From Akkermansia muciniphila (GTDB lineage: Bacteria; Verrucomicrobiota; Verrucomicrobiia; Limisphaerales; JADLHS01), in the NCBI GenBank assembly GCA_945882065.1, contig CAMCWI010000005.1:1-43535 (forward strand): a stretch of DNA of 43,535 nt, read 5' to 3'. This document shows positions 1 to 7,696 of the stretch, piece after piece. The position numbers were made by a program, and so were the translations under genes. Position 1 is the first letter of the stretch; each line of letters starts with the position of its first letter. The notes below the pieces were generated by a model that was given only the letters and a program-made list of their open reading frames with translations, ran no database searches and had not been told where the DNA came from.

Positions 1-695
1 TGCTGCCGGCCTTGAGCAAGGCCAAGAGCAAGGCCCAATCCATCGGCTGCCGCAGCAACCTGAAGCAAATAGGCCTTGGGTTCATGATGTACGCCAATGA
101 TAACAAGAATTATATTCCTGGCTGGGGCTGGCAGTTTCACGATCCCGGATATGCCTTTCCCGCCGACCGGCGCATTCAGGGATCCGAAAAACAGGCGGAC
201 CTGACCACGGGCTTGTTGTGGGACTATGTGGGCAAGTCCGACGGGGTTTTTCGGTGTCCAACCTACACCATGAGGAAACCGTTGCTCAACGGCCAGCCTA
301 ACGGAAGGTTTTGGGGGTTCAACATCACCACGCCACCGCTTTCGTATCCCCTGTGGAGCTACACGATAAACGGCCAGGCCGCGATGTCTATCAATGGCCC
401 CAAGTCTCAGACCTTGGACTTAAAAGCGGACGCGCTCCGTAGCTCAGCATCGGGAACTTTACTGGTCTTTGAACCCGACAACGCGAATTTCGACAACAGC
501 ATGACCCTCTTTCTACCCGACAATCCCGAAAGCACAGACCATCTTGGAACCAAGTTTCACGGGGAGATTGGCAATCTCACCTTCATGGACGGACACGCCG
601 AGGGCATGAGCTGGAGACAATACACGAATGCGGTGACAGGACTGGAGAAGGCCAAGCAGTTCTTCGGCGGAGCCTATGGTTTCTACTGGCCGTGA
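1..695 (+). CDS. Type II secretion-like pseudopilin, H-x9-DG family (5' end outside window)
   Basis: The reading frame is open to the left edge. The residues [12 protein letters not shown] are the end of the usual pseudopilin N-terminal helix ([28 protein letters not shown]), so the prepilin leader lies upstream and the TTG at 12 in the ORF track is not the true start. The rest is a globular pseudopilin with CRSNLKQIGLGFMMYANDN after the helix. Near the C-terminus H-GEIGNLTFM-DG matches the H-x9-DG signature of planctomycete and verrucomicrobial pseudopilins. Such proteins are thought to be processed by prepilin peptidase and to stay at the inner membrane or in the periplasm; their exact role is unknown. 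It is a paralogue of the gene at 3217-4092. Its stop lies only 8 bases before a GH36 tail remnant, so the gene that once followed has been deleted. Confidence 0.85.
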   Translation, partial: LPALSKAKSKAQSIGCRSNLKQIGLGFMMYANDNKNYIPGWGWQFHDPGYAFPADRRIQGSEKQADLTTGLLWDYVGKSDGVFRCPTYTMRKPLLNGQPNGRFWGFNITTPPLSYPLWSYTINGQAAMSINGPKSQTLDLKADALRSSASGTLLVFEPDNANFDNSMTLFLPDNPESTDHLGTKFHGEIGNLTFMDGHAEGMSWRQYTNAVTGLEKAKQFFGGAYGFYWP

Positions 696-703
696 GAACG
701 GCT

Positions 704-778
704 CTGGCCGAAGGATTGGACGTAACCATCACCGATCAACATGTCTCCCAGTTGATCACCTACCGGCAGTTGCTATGA
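704..778 (+). pseudogene. Remnant of a GH36 alpha-galactosidase C-terminus (last 24 codons)
   Basis: The frame reads [12 protein letters not shown]...[10 protein letters not shown] and then TGA. It matches, codon for codon and without gaps, the last 24 codons of the intact GH36 gene (3146-3220). Nothing upstream of position 704 resembles GH36: the previous pseudopilin stops at 695. This is therefore the stump of a deleted second GH36 copy. Its TGA overlaps the ATG of the next pseudopilin fragment as ATGA, exactly as at the intact 3217 junction, so the duplicated block carried the junction with it. It is not expected to be expressed as a functional product. Confidence 0.85.
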
Positions 779-927
779 AACCAAAACTCACCCCGCAACC
801 GGGCACGACGTTCATCATGGAAAACATCAAGCGTAACAGGTCGCGCCAGGGCTGCCCCGCAACCGCGGCATTCACCCTTATCGAACTGCTCGTCGTGATC
901 GCCATCATTGCCATTCATTTGGATTAA
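775..927 (+). pseudogene. Truncated pseudopilin: leader and start of the N-terminal helix only
   Basis: The 50-codon frame begins at an ATG overlapping the preceding TGA and encodes a long basic leader, then [19 protein letters not shown], and then runs into HLD and a stop. Up to about position 915 it aligns gap-free with 3217-3357 of the intact pseudopilin. After that the two diverge, and the whole globular domain and H-x9-DG motif are missing. The -1 residue before F is Ala rather than the classical Gly, as in the intact copy. If translated it would give a membrane peptide with little beyond the methylation/cleavage motif. The most likely reading is the 5' end of a duplicated pseudopilin whose body was deleted when the next GH36 gene was joined to it. 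Confidence 0.85.
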
Positions 928-952
928 CTAATTGAAACAAACTTACTTCTTT

Positions 953-3220
953 ATGAAAGCACCGCCAATCAAGTCGGTCAGGATTGTTCCGGGACCGGCG
1001 AACGGTTTGACATTTTTCAGTAGCTTGGCGGTCATGCTCTTTGCGGGAAGCTGTCTCGCCGCAGAGATCACATCATCGTGCAAGGCGGCGAAAGACCTGG
1101 CGATCCCCGATTTGAATACCGCCACGCTATCCCCCTCCCAAGCCGAGTGGCGCGCGGGGTTTGAGCAATGGCTCAAACAAAACCTGTTCAAGTCCGGGGC
1201 GGCCCCGTTTTCGTTTGATTATGATGGCAAATCTTCAAGTGAGTTCCTTTCCAGTTGGAAGTTTGCGGCCACCAAGCGGCGATTGAACCCATCTCAAAAC
1301 CAACACGTTCTGACGTACACCGACCCGAAGTCGGGGCTTGAGGTTCGTTGTGAAGCCATCGTTTTTCAGGACTATCCGGCGGTGGAATGGGTCCTGAAAT
1401 TCAAGAATACCTCCGGCCGCGAAACCCCGATCCTTTCCAACATCCAGGCCCTCGACACCAGTCTGACCGATGAGCGCAACGAATTCACGCTGCATCACGC
1501 GCTCGGAGTCGGCGAAGGCATTGTCGCGCGAAAGGAGGATTTTCGTCCGCTTAGCCGCGTCTTGGCGCCGGATTCCAAACTGCGATTCACGGCCACGAAC
1601 GGGCGATCTTCCTGGGGCGACAGTTTGCCATTCTTCAACGTGGAGTTTCCGCAGAATCGCGGCGTGATTGCCAGCATCGGGTGGACGGGGCAATGGCAGG
1701 CGGATTTCAATCGGGACGCGAAGTCTTTGAATCTACGAGCCGGGATGGAGTTGACGCACCTCAAACTTTACCCCGGTGAAGAAATCCGGAGTCCGAAGAT
1801 CATGTTGCTGTTTTGGCAAGGCCATCGCTATTACGGCCAAAACCTGCTGCGGCGGATGATCCTCGCCCACTACCATCCGCAAAAGGAGGGCCAGCCACTC
1901 GCCATGCCTTTCGCCGCCAGCGCGGCGGCTTTGTACCACGAGGCGTTCAAGGCCACCGAACAGAACCAGCTCGATTACGCCAAACAGTTCGCGCCACTCG
2001 GCGTGGAGTATTTGTGGATGGACGTCGGCTGGTTTGAACAAAGCGTGCCGAACTCCCATCTCGCACCGCCCGATCCGAAGCGTTTTCCCAAGGGGCTCAA
2101 GCCGCTCTCCGAGGACCTCCGAAAACTCAACATGGGACTCCTCGCCTGGTTTGCGCCGGAATTCCAAGGCGGTGGCTCGTGGATGGAAAAAGCCTTTCCG
2201 GAGATGTTTCTCCGCTTGAAGAACCATCCCGCAGGAATAGACCTGCTCAATCTTGGGGATCGGAATGCCTTGCAGTTCCTGCTGGATCACACCTCCGCGA
2301 TGATTGCGAAGGAAGGGATTAAGATCTACCGAATGGACGGTCCCATGGGGGCTGACTGCCCCCGCCCGCAAAAACAACCACTGCAATGGTGGCGCGACTC
2401 AGACGCTCCGGACCGGCAGGGCATGACGGAGATTCGCTACATCGAAGGGCTTTACAAGTTCTGGGACGAATTACTCAAGCGGCATCCCGGCCTGATCATT
2501 GACCTGTGCGGCGGCGGCGCGACGCGCATTGATATCGAAGCGATGTCGCGGTGCCTCTATCTCTGGCGCTCGGATTGGAATCATCCGGGCTTCGAGCCGG
2601 ATGGGGAACAATCCAAGAACTACGGCGCGAATCTTTGGCTGGCGTCCGCTGCGACGGGCAGCGGGTATCCCGAACCTTACTCGTTCCGCAGTTCCATGAA
2701 CAACGGGCTGGTCATCGCCTGGAATCCCTATCAACCCACGATCACCCAGGACTGGCCGCTCGCCTATCCCGTGAAGCAGAAGGAAGGTTACGAACTGAAG
2801 AAAGCGCCGCGCACAACGGTGGACAAGGTGGTGCGCGAAGGCTTCATGGTCACCGAACCGTTCCCGTGGGAAGCTGCCCGGCGGTTGGCGGCGGAATACA
2901 AGCGCATCCGGCATTTGTTCTACGGTGACTTTTACCCGCTCACGCCCTACAGCTCGGCGGCGGAAGATTGGATGGCTTACCAGTGTCACCGTGAGGACCT
3001 CCGTCAAGGGGCGGTGATAGCGTTTCGTCGTTCCCAGTGCATCCGCCAGCAGGCGCGCTTGAAGCTGTGGGGACTCGACGCCCGGTCGCGCTACGAAGTC
3101 CGCATCGAAGACACCGGCAAAACTCTCACCACAACCGGCAAGAAATTGGCCGAAGGATTGGACGTAACCATCACCGATCAACCTGGCTCGCAGTTGATCA
3201 CCTACCGGCAATTGCCATGA
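953..3220 (+). CDS. Secreted GH36-family alpha-galactosidase-like enzyme, divergent active site
   Basis: The ATG at 953 is preferred over the TTG at 932 because it leads directly into a signal peptide ending near GSCLAAEI; the mature enzyme would be periplasmic or exported (755 residues in all). The fold order is that of GH36: an N-terminal beta-supersandwich ([20 protein letters not shown]), a (beta/alpha)8 barrel with [16 protein letters not shown] (predicted nucleophile D462) and CGGGATRID (predicted acid/base D527), and a C-terminal beta-sandwich ([19 protein letters not shown]). Compared with the five paralogues in this window, WFEPE has become WFAPE and YRxDFN has become YRMDG, so substrate or activity may differ. 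Its stop overlaps the start of the next pseudopilin as ATGA, suggesting coupled translation. Family assignment is firm; alpha-galactosidase activity is inferred. Confidence 0.85.
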   Translation: MKAPPIKSVRIVPGPANGLTFFSSLAVMLFAGSCLAAEITSSCKAAKDLAIPDLNTATLSPSQAEWRAGFEQWLKQNLFKSGAAPFSFDYDGKSSSEFLSSWKFAATKRRLNPSQNQHVLTYTDPKSGLEVRCEAIVFQDYPAVEWVLKFKNTSGRETPILSNIQALDTSLTDERNEFTLHHALGVGEGIVARKEDFRPLSRVLAPDSKLRFTATNGRSSWGDSLPFFNVEFPQNRGVIASIGWTGQWQADFNRDAKSLNLRAGMELTHLKLYPGEEIRSPKIMLLFWQGHRYYGQNLLRRMILAHYHPQKEGQPLAMPFAASAAALYHEAFKATEQNQLDYAKQFAPLGVEYLWMDVGWFEQSVPNSHLAPPDPKRFPKGLKPLSEDLRKLNMGLLAWFAPEFQGGGSWMEKAFPEMFLRLKNHPAGIDLLNLGDRNALQFLLDHTSAMIAKEGIKIYRMDGPMGADCPRPQKQPLQWWRDSDAPDRQGMTEIRYIEGLYKFWDELLKRHPGLIIDLCGGGATRIDIEAMSRCLYLWRSDWNHPGFEPDGEQSKNYGANLWLASAATGSGYPEPYSFRSSMNNGLVIAWNPYQPTITQDWPLAYPVKQKEGYELKKAPRTTVDKVVREGFMVTEPFPWEAARRLAAEYKRIRHLFYGDFYPLTPYSSAAEDWMAYQCHREDLRQGAVIAFRRSQCIRQQARLKLWGLDARSRYEVRIEDTGKTLTTTGKKLAEGLDVTITDQPGSQLITYRQLP

Positions 3221-4092
3221 AACCAGAACTCACTCTGCAATCAGGTACAATGTTCATTATGGAAAACCTCAAGCGGAACAGGTCGCGCCCCGGCCGCCCC
3301 GCAACCGCGGCATTCACCCTCATCGAACTGCTGGTCGTGATTGCGATCATCGCCATCCTAGCGGCGATGCTGCTGCCAGCGCTTTCAAAGGCAAAAATAG
3401 CAGCGCAAAGAACGCAGTGCGCCAACAATCTCCGCCAGCTCAATCTCGGCTGGATCATGTATGCGGGCGACAACAACGACCAGATCGTACCTTGTGGGTG
3501 GCTGAGCGATCCCGGCGGTTGGGTGCAGGGCTGGATGGCGCTTGGCGCACCCAACGTGCGCGCCAACACGAACGTGCTGAACCTCATGTTTCCGTTGGGT
3601 AAATTGTATCCCTACCTGAACACCGTCACGGTTTACAAATGTCCGGCGGACCAGAGTACGGCGAATCTGGGTGGCGCAATCCTGGCGCGCGTGAGGAGTT
3701 ATGCCATCAACCAGAAACTGAATTGCCCTCAAAGCTGGATTTACGCGCCCGATACCCAATTTAAGAATTTCCGCAAACTCGCGGAAATCACCAAGCCTAC
3801 CGAGACATTCACCTTCATTGACGAACGCGAGGACAGCATTGACGACGGAGCGTTTGGCGTGGACATGATTGACACCGGGGCATCGGCAAGGTGGGCCAAC
3901 ATTCCTGCGAGCCGTCACAACAACGCCTGCGGCGTTTCCTTCGCGGACGGACACGCCGAGATTCACAAATGGCGCGACCCCATCACCGCCACGCCCGCTG
4001 GACCGACGCAGGTTTCATCGTATCTTCTGTCCCCAAACAGCGTGGATATTGAGTGGTTGCAGCAGCGTAGTACTATTCGCATCGCCCCCTGA
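3217..4092 (+). CDS. Pseudopilin of the H-x9-DG family
   Basis: The start at 3217 is set by the ATGA overlap with the GH36 stop; a second in-frame ATG follows 14 codons later and is also possible. The 291-residue product has a basic leader, a prepilin cleavage site [10 protein letters not shown], the helix [19 protein letters not shown], a conserved [19 protein letters not shown] segment and a C-terminal [12 protein letters not shown] motif. Known relatives form type II secretion or type IV pilus-like assemblies, and this group has many copies per genome. Coupling to a secreted GH36 gene suggests a role in presenting or exporting the enzyme, but that is inference. The gene converges on the kinase gene with only 9 bases between their stops. 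Confidence 0.9.
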   Translation: MKPELTLQSGTMFIMENLKRNRSRPGRPATAAFTLIELLVVIAIIAILAAMLLPALSKAKIAAQRTQCANNLRQLNLGWIMYAGDNNDQIVPCGWLSDPGGWVQGWMALGAPNVRANTNVLNLMFPLGKLYPYLNTVTVYKCPADQSTANLGGAILARVRSYAINQKLNCPQSWIYAPDTQFKNFRKLAEITKPTETFTFIDEREDSIDDGAFGVDMIDTGASARWANIPASRHNNACGVSFADGHAEIHKWRDPITATPAGPTQVSSYLLSPNSVDIEWLQQRSTIRIAP

Positions 4093-4106
4093 GGAATTCC
4101 TTCAGG
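4088..4106. terminator. Palindrome over two convergent stop codons, possible bidirectional terminator
   Basis: CCTGAGGAA and TTCCTTCAGG form an inverted repeat with one bulged base and almost no loop. It covers the plus-strand pseudopilin TGA (4090-4092) and the minus-strand kinase TGA (4104-4102). No strong T-run follows on either side, so a termination role is only suggested by position. Confidence 0.35.
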
Positions 4107-5484
4107 CTACTACCTGAAAATGTTCGCGCCCGCGGGCAATCGCCTCCGCAACCGAGCGGCATCGGCCACTGAACGTCCGAGCCAGAAGCAGCAGACCCAG
4201 CATCGTGTCTTCCTCCGAAGCCGCTAGGCGATGTGACGATCCCAATCGGTCGCAGATGAAACGACGCAACAAGGCTGATTTCAACGCGACGCCGCCGGAG
4301 AACACCAGCCGCGTCCAGTCCCGGCTTGGCGCGATGCGGGCGGCGCACCGGGCGTAATTGTCCGCCATGCCGGCGAACGCCGCGTGAAAGAGATGGCCCA
4401 CGGTCAGGTTTTCTTCGCGCATGCCTTGGAGGCTGCCATGGTCGCCCATCGCGCTGAAATAAAACGCCGGGTCCACCCGCAGGTCCGTGGTGAGGATCTT
4501 CGCAGCTTCCGCCTGGATATAATCCCACGGGTCCTTCAGCGGTAAACCTTGCGATTCGGCCAGTTCAGTCAGCAGGCGAATCAGGGCATTCAACGCCCGG
4601 CCGCCGGGAATGTGCGTGATGGTCTTGAGGTAGCGTCCATCAAACCAAGGGCGTGTCTGGAAATCACCCGCTTCGTATCCGCGCGCCAGTTGGATGACCG
4701 CCGAGCCGGTGGAAATGTTGACGGACAATTCACCTTCTTGCAGCAGCGCCCCAATCTGCGAGCAATGGTAGTCGCCGACCGGCGCGTGAACCGGAATATC
4801 GCGTTGACCGAACCGAAAGCGGCCAACGACGGCGCCCTGCGCAACGATCTCCGGCCAGCGCACTCCGTTAAGTTCGAACTTTTTGATAACGGGTTGGTGC
4901 CACGTGGACGTCTGGACATTGAGTGCGCCGTGGGCAGCGGCGCGCGTCACATCGGTGGTGGGAGCACAACCGCACAAGTTCGCTACCACAAATCCCGGCA
5001 AGTCCGCCGCCAGGACAGGCTGTGCCGGTAAATTGCCGTTTTGGGCGAGCCAGTGCAGGAAACACAGCGGCACGCCCGGGCGCGGTTCATTCCCGAGGTC
5101 CCGACGTTCCTCGGGCGTGAGACGGTGGTTCACTTCATCGAAATACGTGCCGCCGCCCGCGGGAGATTTCTCCAAGGCGCGTTGGTCTTGCCAACTGATG
5201 AAGTTCGAGACGGCGCGGCCATCGTCGGTGCTGAACACCAGCCCGTGAAGCTGGCTGCAACAGACGATGCCTTCGGCATCCGGCGCGTGACGCAGCAATC
5301 GTTCGAGTAACGCGCGTGTGGCTGTGACGATTTGTGCCGGATCGAATTCGCGAAAAGAAGTTCGGAGTCCGGGGATCGGTTCGGGGAAAGGAGAACGCTC
5401 AACGTGGCGGATGCTCCAGTTGTCAAGTTCCAGCACCGCGCCCTTGATGAAGGTCGTGCCCAAGTCTATGCCGATGCATTTCAC
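4102..5484 (-). CDS. FGGY-family carbohydrate kinase, possibly sedoheptulokinase-like
   Basis: The GTG at 5484 opens VKCIGIDLGTTFIKGAV, the phosphate-1 motif of the FGGY/actin-like ATPase fold. The 315 bases upstream in the ORF track have no kinase character. The 460-residue product has the N-terminal FGGY lobe (ISWQDQRA, CCSQLHGLVFS), the catalytic-region segment GDYHCSQIGALL, NISTGSAVIQL, and a C-terminal lobe with LVFSGGVALKSALLRR (adenosine-binding GG). It should phosphorylate a sugar in the cytoplasm using ATP. The GDxxCS pattern recalls sedoheptulokinase. The neighbouring GlpX-type phosphatase, a class that often also acts on sedoheptulose bisphosphate, would fit, but xylulose, rhamnulose or another sugar cannot be excluded. 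It lies 131 bases downstream of glpX on the same strand, probably the last gene of the operon. Confidence 0.8.
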   Translation of the reverse strand: MKCIGIDLGTTFIKGAVLELDNWSIRHVERSPFPEPIPGLRTSFREFDPAQIVTATRALLERLLRHAPDAEGIVCCSQLHGLVFSTDDGRAVSNFISWQDQRALEKSPAGGGTYFDEVNHRLTPEERRDLGNEPRPGVPLCFLHWLAQNGNLPAQPVLAADLPGFVVANLCGCAPTTDVTRAAAHGALNVQTSTWHQPVIKKFELNGVRWPEIVAQGAVVGRFRFGQRDIPVHAPVGDYHCSQIGALLQEGELSVNISTGSAVIQLARGYEAGDFQTRPWFDGRYLKTITHIPGGRALNALIRLLTELAESQGLPLKDPWDYIQAEAAKILTTDLRVDPAFYFSAMGDHGSLQGMREENLTVGHLFHAAFAGMADNYARCAARIAPSRDWTRLVFSGGVALKSALLRRFICDRLGSSHRLAASEEDTMLGLLLLARTFSGRCRSVAEAIARGREHFQVVA

Positions 5485-5615
5485 GATGTTTGGATTGCGG
5501 CTACGGGGTTGAAGATTTTTGGGGACTGCTGGCGACGAACGCCACGATTGTTTGTGATCTGAATTCCCCTCGCCGCAAAAGGAATGTATAGCGAGGAGGC
5601 GGGGCGGCCTGGCTT

Positions 5616-6695
5616 TCAGATCAGGCAGTCCCGCTGACCGGAACGTAGGTGAATAGTCTTGTTTTCGAGATCGTGGACGGCGCGAATGTAACGCACGGTT
5701 CGGCTTTTTGCGCGCATCAAAAGCGAGTGGGTAATCGCCGTCTTGCCCAGCAATTTCACCCCGGGCACCAATGGGCTGTCGGAGATGCCCGTGGCGCAAA
5801 AGATGGCACTATCCCCCGGCACGATTTCTTGCGTGCAATAAACCTTGGTCAATTGCGCATCGGGGAGACCGCCTCCCAGTTTTTGCCGCTCCGTCACGCT
5901 GCGAAACCACATCCGCATTTGGATCTCACCTCCCAGTGCCCGCAAAGCTGTCGCGGCTAAAATGCCTTCCGGTGTTCCGCCAATGCCCACGTAGAGATCT
6001 ACTCCCGAATCAGGCAGTGCCGGCGCAACCGCTGCCGCAATATCTCCGTCGGAAATCATGCGTAGCGTCGCTCCCGCCTCGCGAACCTGATTGACAAAAG
6101 CTTCATTGCGATCACGATCCAAAATCAGGACTACCAAATCCCGCACCCGCTTATCCAATGCACCGCCGACGAAATTCAACGTCTCAGCCAGTGGTCGGTC
6201 AAGCCAGTTTTCTGACGTACTGAATTTTCCCATGGCCTGCGCCACCTGGCGTCCATAGGCCAGTTTGTGGGAGTAATATGAGGGCAGAGCCAGCATGCGC
6301 ATTCCTTCACCCTCAACCGCCTGTGCGGCGCCAATGACCGAAATAGAATTGGCCATGCCGCGGGCGACATTTCGGGTGCCGTCAATGGGGTCAAGCGCAA
6401 TGTCGAAACAAGTTGAGCCTGGCTTCCAGTTGCCCAGTCGCTCGCCCTGGAAAATTCCCGGGGCATCATCCTTTTCACCCTCCCCGCTGACCACCTCGCC
6501 ACAGAGGTTGACTTGATCAAAGGTGCCGCGAATGGCGTCACAAGCGGCAGCATCAGCTTGTTCCTTATCACCGCGCCCGACCCAGTGGATTGCATTCAGG
6601 GCCGCGTTCTCGGTGGCGCGGACAAATTCAAATTCGATGGAACGTTCCGGATCACGTTCGGTGTCAGGAGATTCCGGGATTGATTCTTTATTCAT
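5616..6695 (-). CDS. glpX: Class II fructose-1,6-bisphosphatase
   Basis: The 359-residue product matches GlpX throughout. It has ATENAALNAIHWVGRGDKEQAD near residue 27, the metal-binding VVSGEGEKDDAP and ALDPIDGTRNVARGMAN, then ISDGDIAAA and GIGGTPEGILAA. These correspond to the Li-sensitive, divalent-metal phosphatase fold that hydrolyses fructose 1,6-bisphosphate to fructose 6-phosphate in gluconeogenesis; several GlpX enzymes also act on sedoheptulose 1,7-bisphosphate. The ATG at 6695 overlaps the stop of the upstream adenylate kinase-like gene by four bases (ATGA), so the two are co-transcribed and probably translationally coupled. The N-terminus carries a short charged extension (NKESIPESPDTERDPERS) before the conserved core. 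Confidence 0.93.
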   Translation of the reverse strand: MNKESIPESPDTERDPERSIEFEFVRATENAALNAIHWVGRGDKEQADAAACDAIRGTFDQVNLCGEVVSGEGEKDDAPGIFQGERLGNWKPGSTCFDIALDPIDGTRNVARGMANSISVIGAAQAVEGEGMRMLALPSYYSHKLAYGRQVAQAMGKFSTSENWLDRPLAETLNFVGGALDKRVRDLVVLILDRDRNEAFVNQVREAGATLRMISDGDIAAAVAPALPDSGVDLYVGIGGTPEGILAATALRALGGEIQMRMWFRSVTERQKLGGGLPDAQLTKVYCTQEIVPGDSAIFCATGISDSPLVPGVKLLGKTAITHSLLMRAKSRTVRYIRAVHDLENKTIHLRSGQRDCLI

Positions 6696-7321
6696 GTCAG
6701 GTTGTGGATGTGTCCAAGTATTTCGTGCAGGACTGCGGCTGGCGGATGGTCGGCAACGACGGTGCGAACCAAATCAGGCGGGTAGAAGTTTAACAGGGGT
6801 TGGGACGTCCGTTCAAAAACTTCCAGCCGACGCATGATTACGTCGTCTTTGGCATCGTCCAGCCGGTTCTCTCGCAGGGCTCGGCGACGGAGGCGCTCAA
6901 CAAGCTCTACTGTTTGGTCGCATCGGAGATGAAAGACACCTCTGACTTGGATGATGTCGCTGAGTAACGACGCCTGAGCCAGATTGCGTGGAATGCCATC
7001 CAACAGCAGCATGTCCTTTCCTGGTTGATACGCTGCGCTCTGCACGCAGTTGTCGAGGTAGCTTTGCCAGAGTTTGATTGTGATTTCATCCGGCACCAGC
7101 TCGCCCCGGCTGGAAAAACTGGCGACCATTTGGCCGAGCGGACTGGTGGGAGTGATGGACCGGAACACCTCGCCGCAAGCGCAGTGAAAAAAACCCGGAA
7201 GGGCACCGAGGGCCCGGCCTTGGGTGCCTTTGCCGCAACCGGGCGCACCGAGCAGGATGAAGGCTTCGTGTTTTCTCGCTCTGTTCGGTTGCGTGGCGAA
7301 CATTGACATCGGTTTGTTCAT
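6692..7321 (-). CDS. Adenylate kinase-like nucleoside monophosphate kinase lacking the LID domain
   Basis: The P-loop GAPGCGKGTQ, the NMP-binding region with CGEVFRS, LLDGIPRNLAQA (LLDGFPRTxxQA in canonical Adk) and NRLDDAKDDVIMRRLEVFERTSQPLLNFY identify an adenylate kinase-family enzyme. Between the RLRRRA arginines and the DD motif only a few residues remain where long bacterial Adk has a roughly 35-residue LID, so this is a short form. The ATG at 7321 (MNKPMSMF) is chosen over the TTG at 7336; further in-frame ATGs at 7309 and 7303 are possible. Product about 209 residues, cytoplasmic. It is the first gene of the glpX-kinase operon. Whether it phosphorylates AMP or another monophosphate cannot be read from the sequence. 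Confidence 0.8.
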   Translation of the reverse strand: MNKPMSMFATQPNRARKHEAFILLGAPGCGKGTQGRALGALPGFFHCACGEVFRSITPTSPLGQMVASFSSRGELVPDEITIKLWQSYLDNCVQSAAYQPGKDMLLLDGIPRNLAQASLLSDIIQVRGVFHLRCDQTVELVERLRRRALRENRLDDAKDDVIMRRLEVFERTSQPLLNFYPPDLVRTVVADHPPAAVLHEILGHIHNLT

Positions 7322-7696
7322 ACTTCTCACGATCAAGGTTTCCGCGCTGATAATACTGGAACGGGAAGGCCATGCTTCTGATATTTGGGGAAAGTGCGAC
7401 GGTTTTCTTGAATCTTTACCGGTCTGAACTCGAACTCCGAAATAGCAAGCCGCCTACAACGGAGATGCGCACCGCCGCAGAGTGAGCTCGTCCTCGGGCG
7501 CAGCGACCTACGCCAACCAAGTCACAGGATGTTTTCAAACGCTCTTCATGCCACGTTACCGTGGCCGAGAACGCACACTCCGTGCGTCGCGGTATCCCTC
7601 TTCGGAATTCGGTCAGAGTCAATGGCGGGAAACACCAAACGTAATGAACGACCGCTTGTTGGCAATGCCCGACATGGAACCACTGTCGGCGGCTCT
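7322..7696. other. Intergenic region without a convincing gene
   Basis: Short ORFs here on both strands show no recognisable domain, start context or conserved pattern. The left part should contain the promoter of the adenylate kinase-glpX-kinase operon, but I see no clear -35/-10 pair. The right part receives the end of the large GH36 transcript. The middle holds two adjacent perfect hairpins, listed separately. Confidence 0.5.
7550..7587. repeat. Two adjacent perfect hairpins (REP-like or RNA structure)
   Basis: GCCACG-TTAC-CGTGGC (7550-7565) and ACGCAC-ACTCC-GTGCGT (7571-7587) are two perfect six-base stems five bases apart in non-coding DNA. There is no T-run after either, so an intrinsic terminator is unlikely. 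Paired small hairpins like this are typical of REP-type intergenic elements, but no second copy was seen in the window. Confidence 0.4.
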
